In this document: positions 17,375-27,896 of the stretch, piece by piece
Numbering within the stretch: the first letter of the stretch is position 1
Layout: every line of letters begins with the position of its first letter
NCBI GenBank assembly: GCA_019359125.1
Contig: JAHHHY010000002.1
Coordinates: forward strand, 496,001-560,000
DNA: 64,000 bases
From: Pleurocapsa minor GSE-CHR-MK 17-07R
Lineage (GTDB): Bacteria; Chloroflexota; Anaerolineae; Aggregatilineales; Phototrophicaceae
Direction: 5' to 3'
Program-made: the position numbers and the translations under genes
Notes under the pieces: model-generated
What the model was told of the DNA's origin: nothing
Seen by the model: the letters and a program-made list of their open reading frames with translations, nothing else
Databases searched by the model: none

Positions 17375-18409
17375 TCAGCCTCCCCCGGTTGGTGGCAGCG
17401 GGGCGGACGCCTTCTTCTTGCGTTTGAGCAGCTCCGGCGTCAGCAGGCCCTGCGGGAAAGACAGCACGCCGAATGCGATCAGGAAGCCATAGATGACCAG
17501 GCGCCCGTCGCGCAGGAAGGCTGCCAGAAAGTCAGGCAGGCCATCGATGCCGGCCACCTGACGCAGCACTTCCGGCAGCGCGGTCAGCAGCAGCGCGCCC
17601 ACGACAGGCCCCAGGAACGTGCGCGAGCCGCCGATGATGACGTAGGCCAGAATCAGGATGCTGGCGTCGAAGGTGCCCTGGCGCGCATTCCACGTATTCA
17701 GCACGTGGGCGGTCATCGCGCCGGCCATACCAGCCATCACCGCACCCATCGCGAACGCCAGCACCTTGTGATACGTCGGGTTGATGCCCATGGCGGTCGC
17801 GGCCAGCTCGTCCTCGCGCAGGGCGATGAAGGCGCGCCCCACGCGGGAACGCTCCAGCCGGTACACATACGCCATGCACAGCAGCAGAAACGGCAGCGCA
17901 ATCACGATATAGCTAAATTTGGTCGCGTCGGTGGGGAACGGCTGGGGGATGCCGAAGATGCCGATCGCGCCGCCGGTAATCGGCAAATTGAGCGAGACCA
18001 CGCGCAGCACTTCCACGAACGCGATCGTCGCCAGCGCCAGGTAGATGCCGCGCAGGCGCAGCGCAGGCAGGCCGATCAGGATGGCCACCAGCCCGCAGAG
18101 CAGGCCGCCGATGACCATTTCGACCAGCACCAGCCCGATGGGAAAGCCCTGTCCGGTCGGCGTCAGCGGAAACACGGTCGCCAGCCAGGTGACGAATGAT
18201 TGCAGCGGTTCGGGAAATGTCGTGCCCGGCGCGGGCAGAAATTTCTGCGTGGACAGCACCGCGGCCACATAGCCGCCGATAGCGAAGAAGCCCGGCGTCG
18301 CCAGCGAGAGCTGACCGGCCATGAGCGGCAGGTACAGCGAGAGCGCCAGCACCGCCTGCAGCATCATCATGATGATCAGGAATCCGTAAGTCGTGATGAA
18401 TTGGTCCAC
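17375..18409 (-). CDS. livM: Branched-chain amino acid ABC transporter permease LivM
   Basis: The 344-residue membrane protein has about nine hydrophobic segments. The LivM hallmark GRAFIALREDELAATAMGIN forms the ATPase-coupling loop, and VIIGGSRTFLGPVVGA lies in a later helix pair. The tail has a short Lys-rich stretch and ends in PPTGGG. It pairs with LivH. Confidence 0.92.
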   Translation of the reverse strand: MDQFITTYGFLIIMMMLQAVLALSLYLPLMAGQLSLATPGFFAIGGYVAAVLSTQKFLPAPGTTFPEPLQSFVTWLATVFPLTPTGQGFPIGLVLVEMVIGGLLCGLVAILIGLPALRLRGIYLALATIAFVEVLRVVSLNLPITGGAIGIFGIPQPFPTDATKFSYIVIALPFLLLCMAYVYRLERSRVGRAFIALREDELAATAMGINPTYHKVLAFAMGAVMAGMAGAMTAHVLNTWNARQGTFDASILILAYVIIGGSRTFLGPVVGALLLTALPEVLRQVAGIDGLPDFLAAFLRDGRLVIYGFLIAFGVLSFPQGLLTPELLKRKKKASAPLPPTGGG

Positions 18410-18414
18410 AGCGC

Positions 18415-19386
18415 CTACACCTTGGTGATCTGCGCGCGGCCCAGGATGCCCTGTGGGCGCACCAGCAGCACGATGAACAGGATGGCGAAGGCGATCGCGT
18501 CTTTGTAGGCCACGGCCGACGCAGGCAGCAGATTCTCGGCGATGCCGATCACCAGCCCGCCCAGCACCGCGCCGGGAATATTGCCCATGCCGCCCAGCAC
18601 GATGACAGCCAGCCCTTTAAGGCCGAACGCGATGCCAAAATACGGCCCGGTGATGGTCACGCTGAGGCCGACGAGCGTGCCCGCGATGCCGCCGACGAAA
18701 CCGCTGATGAAGAATGTCAGCACGATCAGCCGGTCCGTATTGATGCCGAGTAAACTTGCCGTGGTGCCGTCTTCAGACACAGCGCGCAGGGCACGGCCGG
18801 TCTTGGTCTTGTTGATGAACAGCGTCAGCCCGACCAGGATGATGAGCGAGATAATCGCGATCACGATCTGCACGGTGCGCACAATCAGCGGCTTTTCCGG
18901 CGTGCCAAAGTTGATCGACGGTGGCAGGCCAGCCAGCACCGACGACGGATAACTGTAGGCCTCCGCGCCGACAAAATACTGGATCAGATTGACCAGCGCG
19001 ACCGCCATGCCCAGGCTGCTCACCAGCGTCAGCAGCGGGTCGGCGCCGCGCCTGCGCAGCGGCCTGAAGGTGGTGCGCTCGATCAGCACGCCCACCAGCC
19101 CGGCCAGCACGCCGCCAGCGATCAGCGCCAGCGGGAAGGGCAGGCCGAACGGAAGCTGTGCGTTGGCGAAAATGCCGTTGAAGCCGAAACGCGAGCCGAT
19201 CAGCGCATAGGTGAAATATGCGCCCATCGTAAAAACGGCTCCGTGGGCGAAATTAATGATGCCGAGGATGGAGAAAATCAGCGTGTAGCCCAGCGCGAAG
19301 ATGGCATATACGCTGCCGATAGACAGGCCATTGATGAGCTGCTGTAAAAGCGTTGTTAGTTCCATGGGCTGAAGTTGTCCCGCCAC
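18415..19386 (-). CDS. livH: Branched-chain amino acid ABC transporter permease LivH
   Basis: The 323-residue polytopic permease has the coupling loop GRALRAVSEDGTTASLLGIN and the LivH motif VLGGMGNIPGAVLGG. The GTG at 19386 gives an extra MAGQLQP; an ATG at 19365 (MELTTLLQQ) is equally possible and resembles most family members. A hairpin in the spacer to livK probably limits read-through. Confidence 0.92.
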   Translation of the reverse strand: MAGQLQPMELTTLLQQLINGLSIGSVYAIFALGYTLIFSILGIINFAHGAVFTMGAYFTYALIGSRFGFNGIFANAQLPFGLPFPLALIAGGVLAGLVGVLIERTTFRPLRRRGADPLLTLVSSLGMAVALVNLIQYFVGAEAYSYPSSVLAGLPPSINFGTPEKPLIVRTVQIVIAIISLIILVGLTLFINKTKTGRALRAVSEDGTTASLLGINTDRLIVLTFFISGFVGGIAGTLVGLSVTITGPYFGIAFGLKGLAVIVLGGMGNIPGAVLGGLVIGIAENLLPASAVAYKDAIAFAILFIVLLVRPQGILGRAQITKV

Positions 19387-19423
19387 ACATGTTCAGACAG
19401 CCGGATGAATGAGCAGGTAAAAC

Positions 19424-19453
19424 ACAGAGGGACGCACACGGGTGCGCCCCTGT
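19424..19453 (-). terminator. Hairpin between livK and livH (attenuator or mRNA-stabilising)
   Basis: ACAG-GGG-CGCAC arms pair across the loop with two single-base bulges. It lies in the 101-bp spacer between the binding-protein gene and the permease genes. Such hairpins commonly keep binding-protein mRNA more abundant than permease mRNA. Confidence 0.5.
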
Positions 19454-19487
19454 CTGTTATGTCTTCATCTGAACCGCAGCGGATGCC

Positions 19488-20708
<1,221 letters not shown>

Positions 20709-20883
20709 CGTTTTATGAACCTTTCAGTAAACATAGTCAGCTTAATTTTGATACGGTATGACCCACGAAATTATAGCTTCATCAGACCGTAAAACAATAA
20801 ACGAAAATTGTGCAGTTTGCCCTGCATTATCCGGTTCTGCTGTCGCGTTTTGTGCGCTCAGCAGCAGCCCTATACGGGGGTGG

Positions 20884-21405
20884 TCAGTCCGTCAGGCCCA
20901 GCTCGGCATCCAGCTCGGCACGGCGCGCGGTCACACGCTCGTTGTGCGCGCGCTGCTCGTCGGTCCACCACAGGCGGATGTAGGCGAGGGTGTCGGCGAT
21001 ATCCTGGTCGGTCATCGCGCCCTCGTAGCCTGGCATGGGATACTGCGCCAGCGGGTTGGGGATGCCGCGCAGAATGACATCGCGCAGCAGTTGATCGGGG
21101 TGTTCCCAGGTGTGGCCGGTCGCGTCCTGTGCCGGCACGAGGATCATGCCCATATCCAGCGTATTCTGCACGGTGCTGGCCAGCTGGCCCTCACCGTTAT
21201 AGCCGTGGCAGTGGGCACAGCGCAGATTATAGTGATACTGGCCGTTTTGCAGGCCGGTATCGCGCATAATAATCAGGTCGCGCTCCGGATTTGACGTGGG
21301 CTGCATAGCCAGCGGCGTGGCCGGGCTGCTGTTTACGCCGGAACAGGCGCCAACCAACAGCGCAATCAGGAGAAAAATAGTGGGCAGAAGGAGTCGTGTC
21401 ATCAT
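20884..21405 (-). CDS. Monohaem cytochrome c lipoprotein
   Basis: The 173-residue protein has a lipoprotein signal (LLIALLVGACSG, lipid Cys at about residue 20) and a single haem-binding CAHCHGYNGEG. A distal methionine is likely in YPMPGYEGAM, and LAYIRLWW fits the last helix of class I cytochromes. I chose the ATG pair at 21405/21402, after which the signal peptide follows. The longer frame to 21660 runs over the divergent promoter. The start faces the DUF305 gene across a shared spacer that holds the 17-bp element. It is probably an extracellular electron carrier. Confidence 0.87.
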   Translation of the reverse strand: MMTRLLLPTIFLLIALLVGACSGVNSSPATPLAMQPTSNPERDLIIMRDTGLQNGQYHYNLRCAHCHGYNGEGQLASTVQNTLDMGMILVPAQDATGHTWEHPDQLLRDVILRGIPNPLAQYPMPGYEGAMTDQDIADTLAYIRLWWTDEQRAHNERVTARRAELDAELGLTD

Positions 21406-21444
21406 GGCGAACACTATATACCGAGAGGGGCGCGAATACAAATC

Positions 21445-21488
21445 AGGCCATTTGGCGTATTGGCCCGCATGTATGGCACGCCTAGACT
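21445..21488 (+). promoter_or_regulatory. DUF305 gene promoter with 17-bp shared element
   Basis: AGGCCATTTGGCGTATT (21445-21461) matches, at 16 of 17 bases, the reverse complement of 31837-31853 in the HMA/LuxR-YHS spacer. Its last two bases begin a -35 (TTGGCC, 21460-21465), followed after 17 bp by TAGACT (21483-21488). The same geometry is found at the HMA promoter. The inverted arms AGGCCA/TGGCGT have one mismatch. Confidence 0.6.
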
Positions 21489-21523
21489 GAAGCACCAACC
21501 ATGAATGATCTGGAGGAAATCTG

Positions 21524-22156
21524 ATGCATATATTCTTACGCTGGGGTACATGTCTGGCGGTAGCAGCCACAGTATTCGTGGGCGGGATGGGTCTCGTCAG
21601 TGCGGATGAGCCGGTGGAAGGCCGCATCGGCCGGGCCGAGCTGCGCTTTCTGGAAGGCATGATCGATCATCATCAGATGGCGATCGATATGTCGAATCAC
21701 TGCCTGGACAATACTGAAGATGCCGGATTGCTGGCGATTTGCCAGGCGGTGATTGATGCGCAGAGCGCCGAAATTGCGCAGATGCAGGCATGGCTGCTGG
21801 CATGGTACAACACGGCATATACGCCGATTTCTATGGTGCAGCCTGCCGGCGCGATGGGCGATATGGAAGGCATGGACCACAGCACCATGAACATGCAGCC
21901 GGCTGACGCGCCGTTCACCGACATGGCCATGATGATGGGCATGATGGCCGGTTTCGACCGCTTTGAGGGCGAGGACTATGTGGATGCGTGGCTGGAATCG
22001 ATGATCGATCACCACGATGACGCGATTCACATGAGCGAGCGGCTGCTGGCGCGCGTTGGCGATGCTGGCCATGCTGAGCTTGTCGCGCTGGCGCAGGCCA
22101 TCATCGACGCCCAGAGCGCCGAGATTGCCGGGTATGAGGCTTTGCTGGCGGGCTGA
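21524..22156 (+). CDS. Exported DUF305 protein with two DUF305 repeats (probable copper binding)
   Basis: The 210-residue protein has a signal peptide ending near SADEP. Two homologous halves follow, each with a MIDHH motif: FLEGMIDHHQMAIDMS and LESMIDHHDDAIHMS. Each half also has an AIIDAQSAEIA-type helix. A Met/His-rich linker near residues 105-145 (GDMEGMDHSTMNMQ, MAMMMGMMAG) is suited to Cu(I). CopM of Synechocystis is a DUF305 copper-binding protein, so metal binding outside the cell is a reasonable inference. GGAGGAAAT precedes the ATG. Confidence 0.88.
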   Translation: MHIFLRWGTCLAVAATVFVGGMGLVSADEPVEGRIGRAELRFLEGMIDHHQMAIDMSNHCLDNTEDAGLLAICQAVIDAQSAEIAQMQAWLLAWYNTAYTPISMVQPAGAMGDMEGMDHSTMNMQPADAPFTDMAMMMGMMAGFDRFEGEDYVDAWLESMIDHHDDAIHMSERLLARVGDAGHAELVALAQAIIDAQSAEIAGYEALLAG

Positions 22157-22173
22157 TGCTGGTGCAATACAAA

Positions 22174-22217
22174 TAAGCAGCGGCGCCACGATGACTATCT
22201 CGTGTCGCCGCTGTTAT
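22174..22217 (+). terminator. Intrinsic terminator after the DUF305 gene
   Basis: AGCAGCGGCG-CCACGA and TCGTG-TCGCCGCTGTT form a long stem with a small mismatch and a short loop, followed by ATTG. It lies between convergent DUF305 and YtxH-like genes. Confidence 0.7.
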
Positions 22218-22244
22218 TGCCTGCTATTTGAATTGCCTCACGCG

Positions 22245-22484
22245 TTAGTTGCGCGTAATTTCCTGCTGCAAGCGCTGGGCTTCCTTCTGGACGTCGCTCA
22301 CAACCTTCTCGACATTCTCGCCGATCTGGTGGCGCACGTCGCGGCCCGGGCGCTCGGCCATCAGCAGCGCCATCAGGGCGCCGATGCCCAGCCCAACCAC
22401 AGTGGCCAGGATGACCAGGGCGGTACGTTCACGATTGGCGCGCACTTCGGCGTCACGGCTGTAGTAAACACGATCAGTATTCAT
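22245..22484 (-). CDS. YtxH-like small membrane protein
   Basis: The 79-residue protein has one membrane segment (TALVILATVVGLGIGALMALLM) followed by a charged amphipathic helix (IGENVEKVVSDVQKEAQRLQQE). This layout matches the YtxH/gas-vesicle-GvpP-like family linked to general stress in Firmicutes. AGGGAGAG precedes the ATG. The function here is not known. Confidence 0.75.
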   Translation of the reverse strand: MNTDRVYYSRDAEVRANRERTALVILATVVGLGIGALMALLMAERPGRDVRHQIGENVEKVVSDVQKEAQRLQQEITRN

Positions 22485-22749
22485 CTGGTTCTCTCCCTGA
22501 ATCCGGCATTTCCTTCAGTATAAGCCCGTGCCGGTGCCGCCGAATGACACAGGCGGAATATTTTACACTGGCCCAGGCGGGTGATCGCCAGATAGTCCGG
22601 TTGGGGGATACTGTCTGTTGCCTTCCTGCAAATAGGTCACATGGGCCATCCCGCCTGACCGAAAGCAGACTATAAATGGACCAGTTATAGTGTGTGTGTA
22701 ATCTCTTCTTCCGGTTTTGTTTTCATCTTCCTGCAAGGTCGCACGCAAC

Positions 22750-25074
22750 ATGGCCCGACTGAGCGAAATGCCATTTCTGCATACCCCGATTCGCTATGCC
22801 CTGGCGCTGGTGCTGCCTGTCGCCATGCTGGCCATCACGCTAACGCTGTGGCCTATCCTGAATGACTCGCCCTTTCTGCTGTTTTTTGCGGCCGTCAGCC
22901 TGACCGCCTGGCTGGGCGGTTATGGTCCAGGCCTGGCATCGGTGCTGATATCCGTGTTGCTGGTAGATTTTTTCCTCACGGAACCGCGTTATCGCCTGCC
23001 TGATTCGCCGCTGGACCTGGTGCAAACACTGATGTTTGCGTTTGTCGCCGTGCTGATCAGCTGGCTGGGGCTTCAGCGCAGGCGCAGCATTGGCGCCACT
23101 GAACGTGCCCGCGATGAGATGAAGGTCATCATAGAATCGGTGTCCGATGCGATTACAGCCCAGGACCCGCAGGGGACGGTACTGTTTGCCAACGATGCGG
23201 CTGCAAAGCTGCTGGGGTATACGTCTACGGCGTTGGTCATGGGGCAGACGGGCACAGTGCTGCGTCCCCGTTATGCGATGGTCGATGAGGCAGGGAACGA
23301 ATTTCCTTATGAAAAGCTGCCGCGCTTTGAGGTGCTTAAAACCGGACTTCCCGCCGAGGCGACCTTCCGCATGCGCCCGATAGAGGGCCCGGAACGCTGG
23401 ATTGAGCTGAAGACATCTCCTGTGTTTGAGGCCGATGGCAGCACGGTGCGCATGGTGGTGAACATCTTCCGGGATATCACGCGGCAGAAAGAGATTGATC
23501 TGAAACTCGCCCACGCCCGTGCCCGTATCCAGAGTGTAATGGATCATCTGGGTACGTTTGTGCTGCTGTTATCGCAGCAGGGCGATGTGATTGACGTGAA
23601 TTCGACCGCGCTTGCCTGGCTGCGCCTGCCGCTGGAAGACATCCTTGGCCAGAATGTGGCGCAGGCAAACTGGTGGACAAACGGCCCGGTCAGCGAAACG
23701 GAAATCAAACGGGCGCTGGAGCGGGCGCTACAGGGCGATCAGGTGCAGTTTGACGTCGTCATGCGCATCGATGACGACACCCAGCGCTATGTTGAGGTAC
23801 GGCTGGTTGCAATTCTTGACCCATCTGGCCAGGTGGAATTTGTGCTGCTGTCGGGGATAGATGTCTCCGACCGCAAGCGTAAAGAGGAACGCCTGGGCCA
23901 GCTGACGCTGCTGCTGGATGCCCAGCGCCAGCGTCTGAATCGCATCCTCAACAGCGTGCCAGGCATGATTTTTGAAACGTCCGGTGGGGACAATATCGCC
24001 ACCCAGCGTTATGAGTTTGTCAGCGATCAGGTGTCAGCTTTGCTGGGCTACTCGCCCGTAGAAATCATTGGAAAGCCCAGCCTGTGGATGGGCATGGTGC
24101 ATCCGGAAGATTGGGAACGCGCGGTTGCCGAATCAGAACGGATTTATCGCAAGGGTGAGGTGGGCATTGTCAGCTTTCGCTGCGTGCGGCGAAATGGCGA
24201 GACCGTGCACGTAGAAGTGCATATGCAGACCGATTTCAACGAGTCTGGCGAGCCGGTGGGCACCACGGGCGTGATGATGGACATCACCGAGCGCAGCCAG
24301 GCCGAATCCGCGCTGTCCGAGTATGCCCGTGAGCTGCGCCGTTCGAACAATGAGCTGGAGCAGTTTGCCTACATCGCATCGCATGACCTGCAGGAGCCGC
24401 TACGCATGGTCACCAGTTATTTGCAGCTCATCGAGTCGCGCTATAACAATGCGCTGGACGCCGATGGCCGCGACTTCATTCGTTTTGCGGTGGATGGTGG
24501 CAACCGCATGAAGCGCCTGATTCAGGACCTGCTGACCTATTCGCGGGTGAATCGCGAACGCACGATGCCTACCGAGGTGGACAGCGCAGCTGCCCTGCGC
24601 ACTGCACTGCAAAACATGCAGGTCACAATTGACCAGATGCAGGCCGTTGTCGACGTGGTCGGTGTGCTGCCGATGATCAGCGCAAATGAAAGCCAGATTA
24701 TCCAGTTGTTCCAGAATCTGGTGGGCAACGCGCTCAAGTTTGCCCGGCCGGGCATCCCGCCACGGGTGCGTATTTCCGCCGAGCGCCGACTGAACGAGGT
24801 CGTGTTCAGCGTGGCGGATAATGGCATCGGCATCGAACCGCAGTATCTGGACCGGATTTTTGTGATTTTTCAACGGTTGCACAGCCGTGATAAATATGAG
24901 GGAACAGGCATTGGCCTGGCGATCTGCCGCAAGATTGTCGAGACGTATAGCGGACGGATCTGGGCCGAATCTGTTGAGGGTGAAGGTTCGACGTTTTACT
25001 TCAGCCTGCCCCTGAAGATGAACAAGTGGAGCTACGACAGGCTCTTGACTGAAGACTCATTGGAGCACACATAG
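22750..25074 (+). CDS. Membrane PAS-domain sensor histidine kinase (DUF4118, PAS x3, HisKA, HATPase)
   Basis: About 774 residues. The N-terminus has three or four membrane segments of the KdpD-like DUF4118 type (ending LISWLGLQRRR). Three PAS/PAC units follow, at about 110-240, 250-375 and 385-515. The phospho-acceptor His545 sits in ASHDLQEPLRM, the phytochrome-type HisKA variant. HATPase_c boxes are LVGNALKF, VADNGIGIEP and GTGIGLAICRKIVE. An ATG at 22717 is also possible, but neither start has a strong ribosome site. It precedes an Rcp1-like receiver, the usual partner of this kinase type. Confidence 0.9.
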   Translation: MARLSEMPFLHTPIRYALALVLPVAMLAITLTLWPILNDSPFLLFFAAVSLTAWLGGYGPGLASVLISVLLVDFFLTEPRYRLPDSPLDLVQTLMFAFVAVLISWLGLQRRRSIGATERARDEMKVIIESVSDAITAQDPQGTVLFANDAAAKLLGYTSTALVMGQTGTVLRPRYAMVDEAGNEFPYEKLPRFEVLKTGLPAEATFRMRPIEGPERWIELKTSPVFEADGSTVRMVVNIFRDITRQKEIDLKLAHARARIQSVMDHLGTFVLLLSQQGDVIDVNSTALAWLRLPLEDILGQNVAQANWWTNGPVSETEIKRALERALQGDQVQFDVVMRIDDDTQRYVEVRLVAILDPSGQVEFVLLSGIDVSDRKRKEERLGQLTLLLDAQRQRLNRILNSVPGMIFETSGGDNIATQRYEFVSDQVSALLGYSPVEIIGKPSLWMGMVHPEDWERAVAESERIYRKGEVGIVSFRCVRRNGETVHVEVHMQTDFNESGEPVGTTGVMMDITERSQAESALSEYARELRRSNNELEQFAYIASHDLQEPLRMVTSYLQLIESRYNNALDADGRDFIRFAVDGGNRMKRLIQDLLTYSRVNRERTMPTEVDSAAALRTALQNMQVTIDQMQAVVDVVGVLPMISANESQIIQLFQNLVGNALKFARPGIPPRVRISAERRLNEVVFSVADNGIGIEPQYLDRIFVIFQRLHSRDKYEGTGIGLAICRKIVETYSGRIWAESVEGEGSTFYFSLPLKMNKWSYDRLLTEDSLEHT

Positions 25075-25092
25075 AGCGAGGCCGAAATTCGC

Positions 25093-25521
25093 ATGGCAGA
25101 CATCATCAAGATTCTACTGGTAGAGGATAATCCTGGCGACGTGCGCCTGACGCAGGAAGCGCTGCGTGACAGCGCGCTGGCAAATCGGATGTACGTGGTG
25201 AATGACGGGGAAGAAGCGCTGCAGTTTTTGCGCAACGAAGGCCCCTACAAAGCGATGCCGCGACCGGATATTGTGCTGCTGGACCTGAATTTGCCGCGTA
25301 AAGACGGGCGCGAGGTGCTGGCCGTCCTGAAACATGACGATGCCCTGCGGTCGATCCCCGTGATCGTGCTGACCACCTCTGATGACAGCTGGGATATCCG
25401 CAAGGCATACGACCTGCATGCGAACTGCTATATCACCAAACCTGTGGACTATGGAGAGTTCATCCATATCATCCGCATGATCGAAAACTTCTGGTTCAAT
25501 ATTGCCAGCCTGCCAAACTAG
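25093..25521 (+). CDS. Single-domain response regulator (Rcp1-like)
   Basis: The 142-residue receiver has acidic residues in LLVEDNPGD, phospho-acceptor Asp in [14 protein letters not shown], Thr in VLTTSDD and Lys in YITKPVDY. There is no output domain. The [16 protein letters not shown] signature is typical of Rcp1 proteins that pair with phytochrome-like kinases. It lies 18 bp after the kinase gene, so phosphotransfer from that kinase is likely. Confidence 0.93.
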   Translation: MADIIKILLVEDNPGDVRLTQEALRDSALANRMYVVNDGEEALQFLRNEGPYKAMPRPDIVLLDLNLPRKDGREVLAVLKHDDALRSIPVIVLTTSDDSWDIRKAYDLHANCYITKPVDYGEFIHIIRMIENFWFNIASLPN

Positions 25522-25569
25522 CGACTGGCCCAGCGCCTGCCCGCATATCTTCTGGAAAGAGTTAGCGTC

Positions 25570-27129
25570 TTGTATAGTGATCGTGCACTGAATGTCATGC
25601 TGGTGGAAGATAATCCGGGGGATGCGCGCCTGATTCAGGAAATGCTGAAGGTGGAGGCGAGCAAGTTCAACCTGCACACCTACCCAACATTGTCTGAAGC
25701 GATAGCTGCTGTGGGCACGGTGGAGCCGCATGCCGTTTTGCTTGACCTGCTGTTACCCGACAGCCACGGCCTGGACACGCTGCGGAGGATGCTGGCCGCC
25801 TGCCCAAAGACTGCCATCCTGGTGCTGACGGGCATGGTCGATCAGGAGCTGGGGGTGCGCGCAGTCGATGAGGGGGCGCAGGATTATCTGGTCAAAGGAG
25901 AGGTGGATACCCGCCTGCTGTCGCGCGCGATTCGCTATGCTGTGCAGCGCAAGAAGGTGGAGCAGGCCGAGCAGGAGCAGCGCCGCTTTGCCGAGGCGCT
26001 GGCCGAGACCGCCCGCCTGCTGACCAGCACACTGGAGCTGAGCGATGTACTCGACCGCATCATGGGCGCCTTAAAACAGGTGGTGCCCAATGATATGAGC
26101 AACATCATGCTGCTGGACCGCGACGAGATGGTCGCGGTCGTGCGTCGGCGCGGGTATGGCGATGATGGAAATGGACCACGCGAAGAAGAAGATCTGCTTG
26201 ATCTGGACGAAATTCCCATCCTGAAGCAGATGCTGACGACCCGCCAGCCGCTTTGGATTGAAAATCTGATGCTGACGGGCGATGCCCTGACGCCGATCAT
26301 GTATTTTGGCTTGCAGCATGGCATGCAGGCCTATGCTGGCGCGCCGATTATCGCCCGTGGGCGCGTGCTCGGCTTCCTGAATGTTTACTGCAAGGAAGCA
26401 CGCGCCTATGGCACCGTGGCCGCCGGACAACTGCTGTCGTTCGCGGAACAGGCGGCCGTGGGGCTGGAAAATGCGCGCCTGTTTCAGCAGGCGGCAAAGC
26501 TGGCGGCTGCTGAAGAACGCCAGCGCCTGGCGCGCGACCTGCACGACTCGGTCAGCCAGACGCTGTTTACGACATCCGCCCTGGCTGAGAGCGCGCTGCG
26601 CCAGTGGGAGGCCAATCCGGCCAGGTCGCATGAACTGCTGAAAGATGTGTATCGGCTCAGCCAGGCAGCTCAGGCCGAAATGCGCGTGCTGCTGCTGGAG
26701 CTGCGCCCGCACACGATCGCGTCGATGGGGCTGAACAGCCTGGTCAGCCAGCTCGTGAAGCCAATTCATGTGCGGCGCGGCCTGGACATTCAGGTTGCGC
26801 TGCCGGAAAAGATTCATCTGCCGGCGCGGGTGCAGACCAGCCTGTACCGCATCGTGCAGGAAGCCCTGAACAATATCGAGAAACATGCGCTGGCGTCCCG
26901 CGTCGAAATTTGCCTGACAGTGGACGACGCGCAGACCGTGCTGCGGATCACCGATGACGGCCAGGGCTTCGTGACGCTGGACGTGCGCGAGGGCAGCATG
27001 GGGCTGGGCATTATGAATGAGCGTGCGCAGGCTCTGGGCGGCGTGCTTTCGCTGGACAGCGTGCCCGGCCAGGGTACGACAATCACTGTAACACTGGATA
27101 CGGTCGCATTGATGGCCGATGAGGAGTAA
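25570..27129 (+). CDS. Receiver-GAF-HisKA_3 hybrid kinase (NarX-like output)
   Basis: The 519-residue soluble protein has an N-terminal receiver ([12 protein letters not shown], Asp in AVLLDLLLPDSHG). A GAF domain at about 145-310 follows. Then comes a HisKA_3 dimerisation box with His325 (RLARDLHDSVSQ) and an HATPase with YRIVQEALNNIEKHA and GLGIMNERAQALGG. The start is a TTG at 25570 with GGAAAGAG properly placed; the next Met is at 25597. The N-terminal receiver suggests input from the upstream kinase and output to the NarL regulator downstream. Confidence 0.9.
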   Translation: MYSDRALNVMLVEDNPGDARLIQEMLKVEASKFNLHTYPTLSEAIAAVGTVEPHAVLLDLLLPDSHGLDTLRRMLAACPKTAILVLTGMVDQELGVRAVDEGAQDYLVKGEVDTRLLSRAIRYAVQRKKVEQAEQEQRRFAEALAETARLLTSTLELSDVLDRIMGALKQVVPNDMSNIMLLDRDEMVAVVRRRGYGDDGNGPREEEDLLDLDEIPILKQMLTTRQPLWIENLMLTGDALTPIMYFGLQHGMQAYAGAPIIARGRVLGFLNVYCKEARAYGTVAAGQLLSFAEQAAVGLENARLFQQAAKLAAAEERQRLARDLHDSVSQTLFTTSALAESALRQWEANPARSHELLKDVYRLSQAAQAEMRVLLLELRPHTIASMGLNSLVSQLVKPIHVRRGLDIQVALPEKIHLPARVQTSLYRIVQEALNNIEKHALASRVEICLTVDDAQTVLRITDDGQGFVTLDVREGSMGLGIMNERAQALGGVLSLDSVPGQGTTITVTLDTVALMADEE

Positions 27130-27136
27130 TAAAGCG

Positions 27137-27787
27137 ATGACTATGATGAGCGAAAAAGTCCGGGTCCTGATTGTCGATGATCACGATATGGTGCGGCGTG
27201 GCTTGCAGGTGCTGCTGGAAAATTATGACGATATTCAGGTGGTGGGCGAGGCCAACAGCGGTGATGCCGCGGTGGCGCAGGCGCATCACCAGCAGCCGCA
27301 TGTGGTGCTGATGGACGTCATCATGCCGCGTATGTCTGGCATCGATGCGATCGCCCCGGTGCGCGTGGCCGCCCCGAACGCGCATATCATCATGCTGACC
27401 AGCTTCGACAATGACCAGAATGTGCAGGATGCGCTGAAGGCCGGTGCCGTTGGCTATCTGCTGAAGAATGTGACCGGTGATGAGCTGGCTGGCGCGATCC
27501 GCAAGGCGGCATTGGGACAGGGCACGCTGGCGCCGGAAGCTGCACAGGCGTTGATCCGTGCGGCGACGCGCCCGCCTGCGCTGGGCAAAGACCTGACCGA
27601 ACGCGAACGCGAAGTGCTCAGCCATATGCTGGGTGGGCTGAATAATCGCGAAATTGGCGAGGTGCTTGTCATCAGCAGCAGTACCGTGAAGAACCATGTC
27701 AGCAGCATCCTCAGCAAGCTGGGCACGACCAGCCGCACACATGCGGTGGCGCTGGCGATCGAGCATCATATTGTCGAGCCACAGTGA
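27137..27787 (+). CDS. NarL/LuxR-family DNA-binding response regulator
   Basis: The 216-residue protein has a receiver (LIVDDHDMVRRG, Asp in VVLMDVIMPRMSG, Lys in GYLLKNV) and a C-terminal LuxR HTH (LTEREREVLSHMLGGLNNREIG, then STVKNHVSSILSKL). It follows the HisKA_3 kinase by 7 bp and is its probable partner. The ATG at 27137 is preferred because GAGGAG lies 10 bp upstream. It is the transcriptional output of the cluster; target genes are unknown. Confidence 0.93.
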   Translation: MTMMSEKVRVLIVDDHDMVRRGLQVLLENYDDIQVVGEANSGDAAVAQAHHQQPHVVLMDVIMPRMSGIDAIAPVRVAAPNAHIIMLTSFDNDQNVQDALKAGAVGYLLKNVTGDELAGAIRKAALGQGTLAPEAAQALIRAATRPPALGKDLTEREREVLSHMLGGLNNREIGEVLVISSSTVKNHVSSILSKLGTTSRTHAVALAIEHHIVEPQ

Positions 27788-27839
27788 GGCAGATTTGGTG
27801 GCGGCGCTCATCAGCGATGAGCGATACAGGATGCAAAAT

Positions 27840-27871
27840 AAAACGGATGCCCACTAGTGGGCATCCGTTTT
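27840..27871. terminator. Bidirectional intrinsic terminator
   Basis: A perfect 32-bp palindrome with arm AAAACGGATGCCCACT contains its own A and T tracts. It ends the signalling operon and also the convergent DUF1328 gene. Confidence 0.85.
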
Positions 27872-27896
27872 AGAAGGGGGAGAGGAAGTTGTCAGG

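Noticed and set aside
21406-21660. Longer N-terminus for the cytochrome c lipoprotein
   Set aside because: It would cover the divergent promoter and the DUF305 start and would bury the lipoprotein signal.
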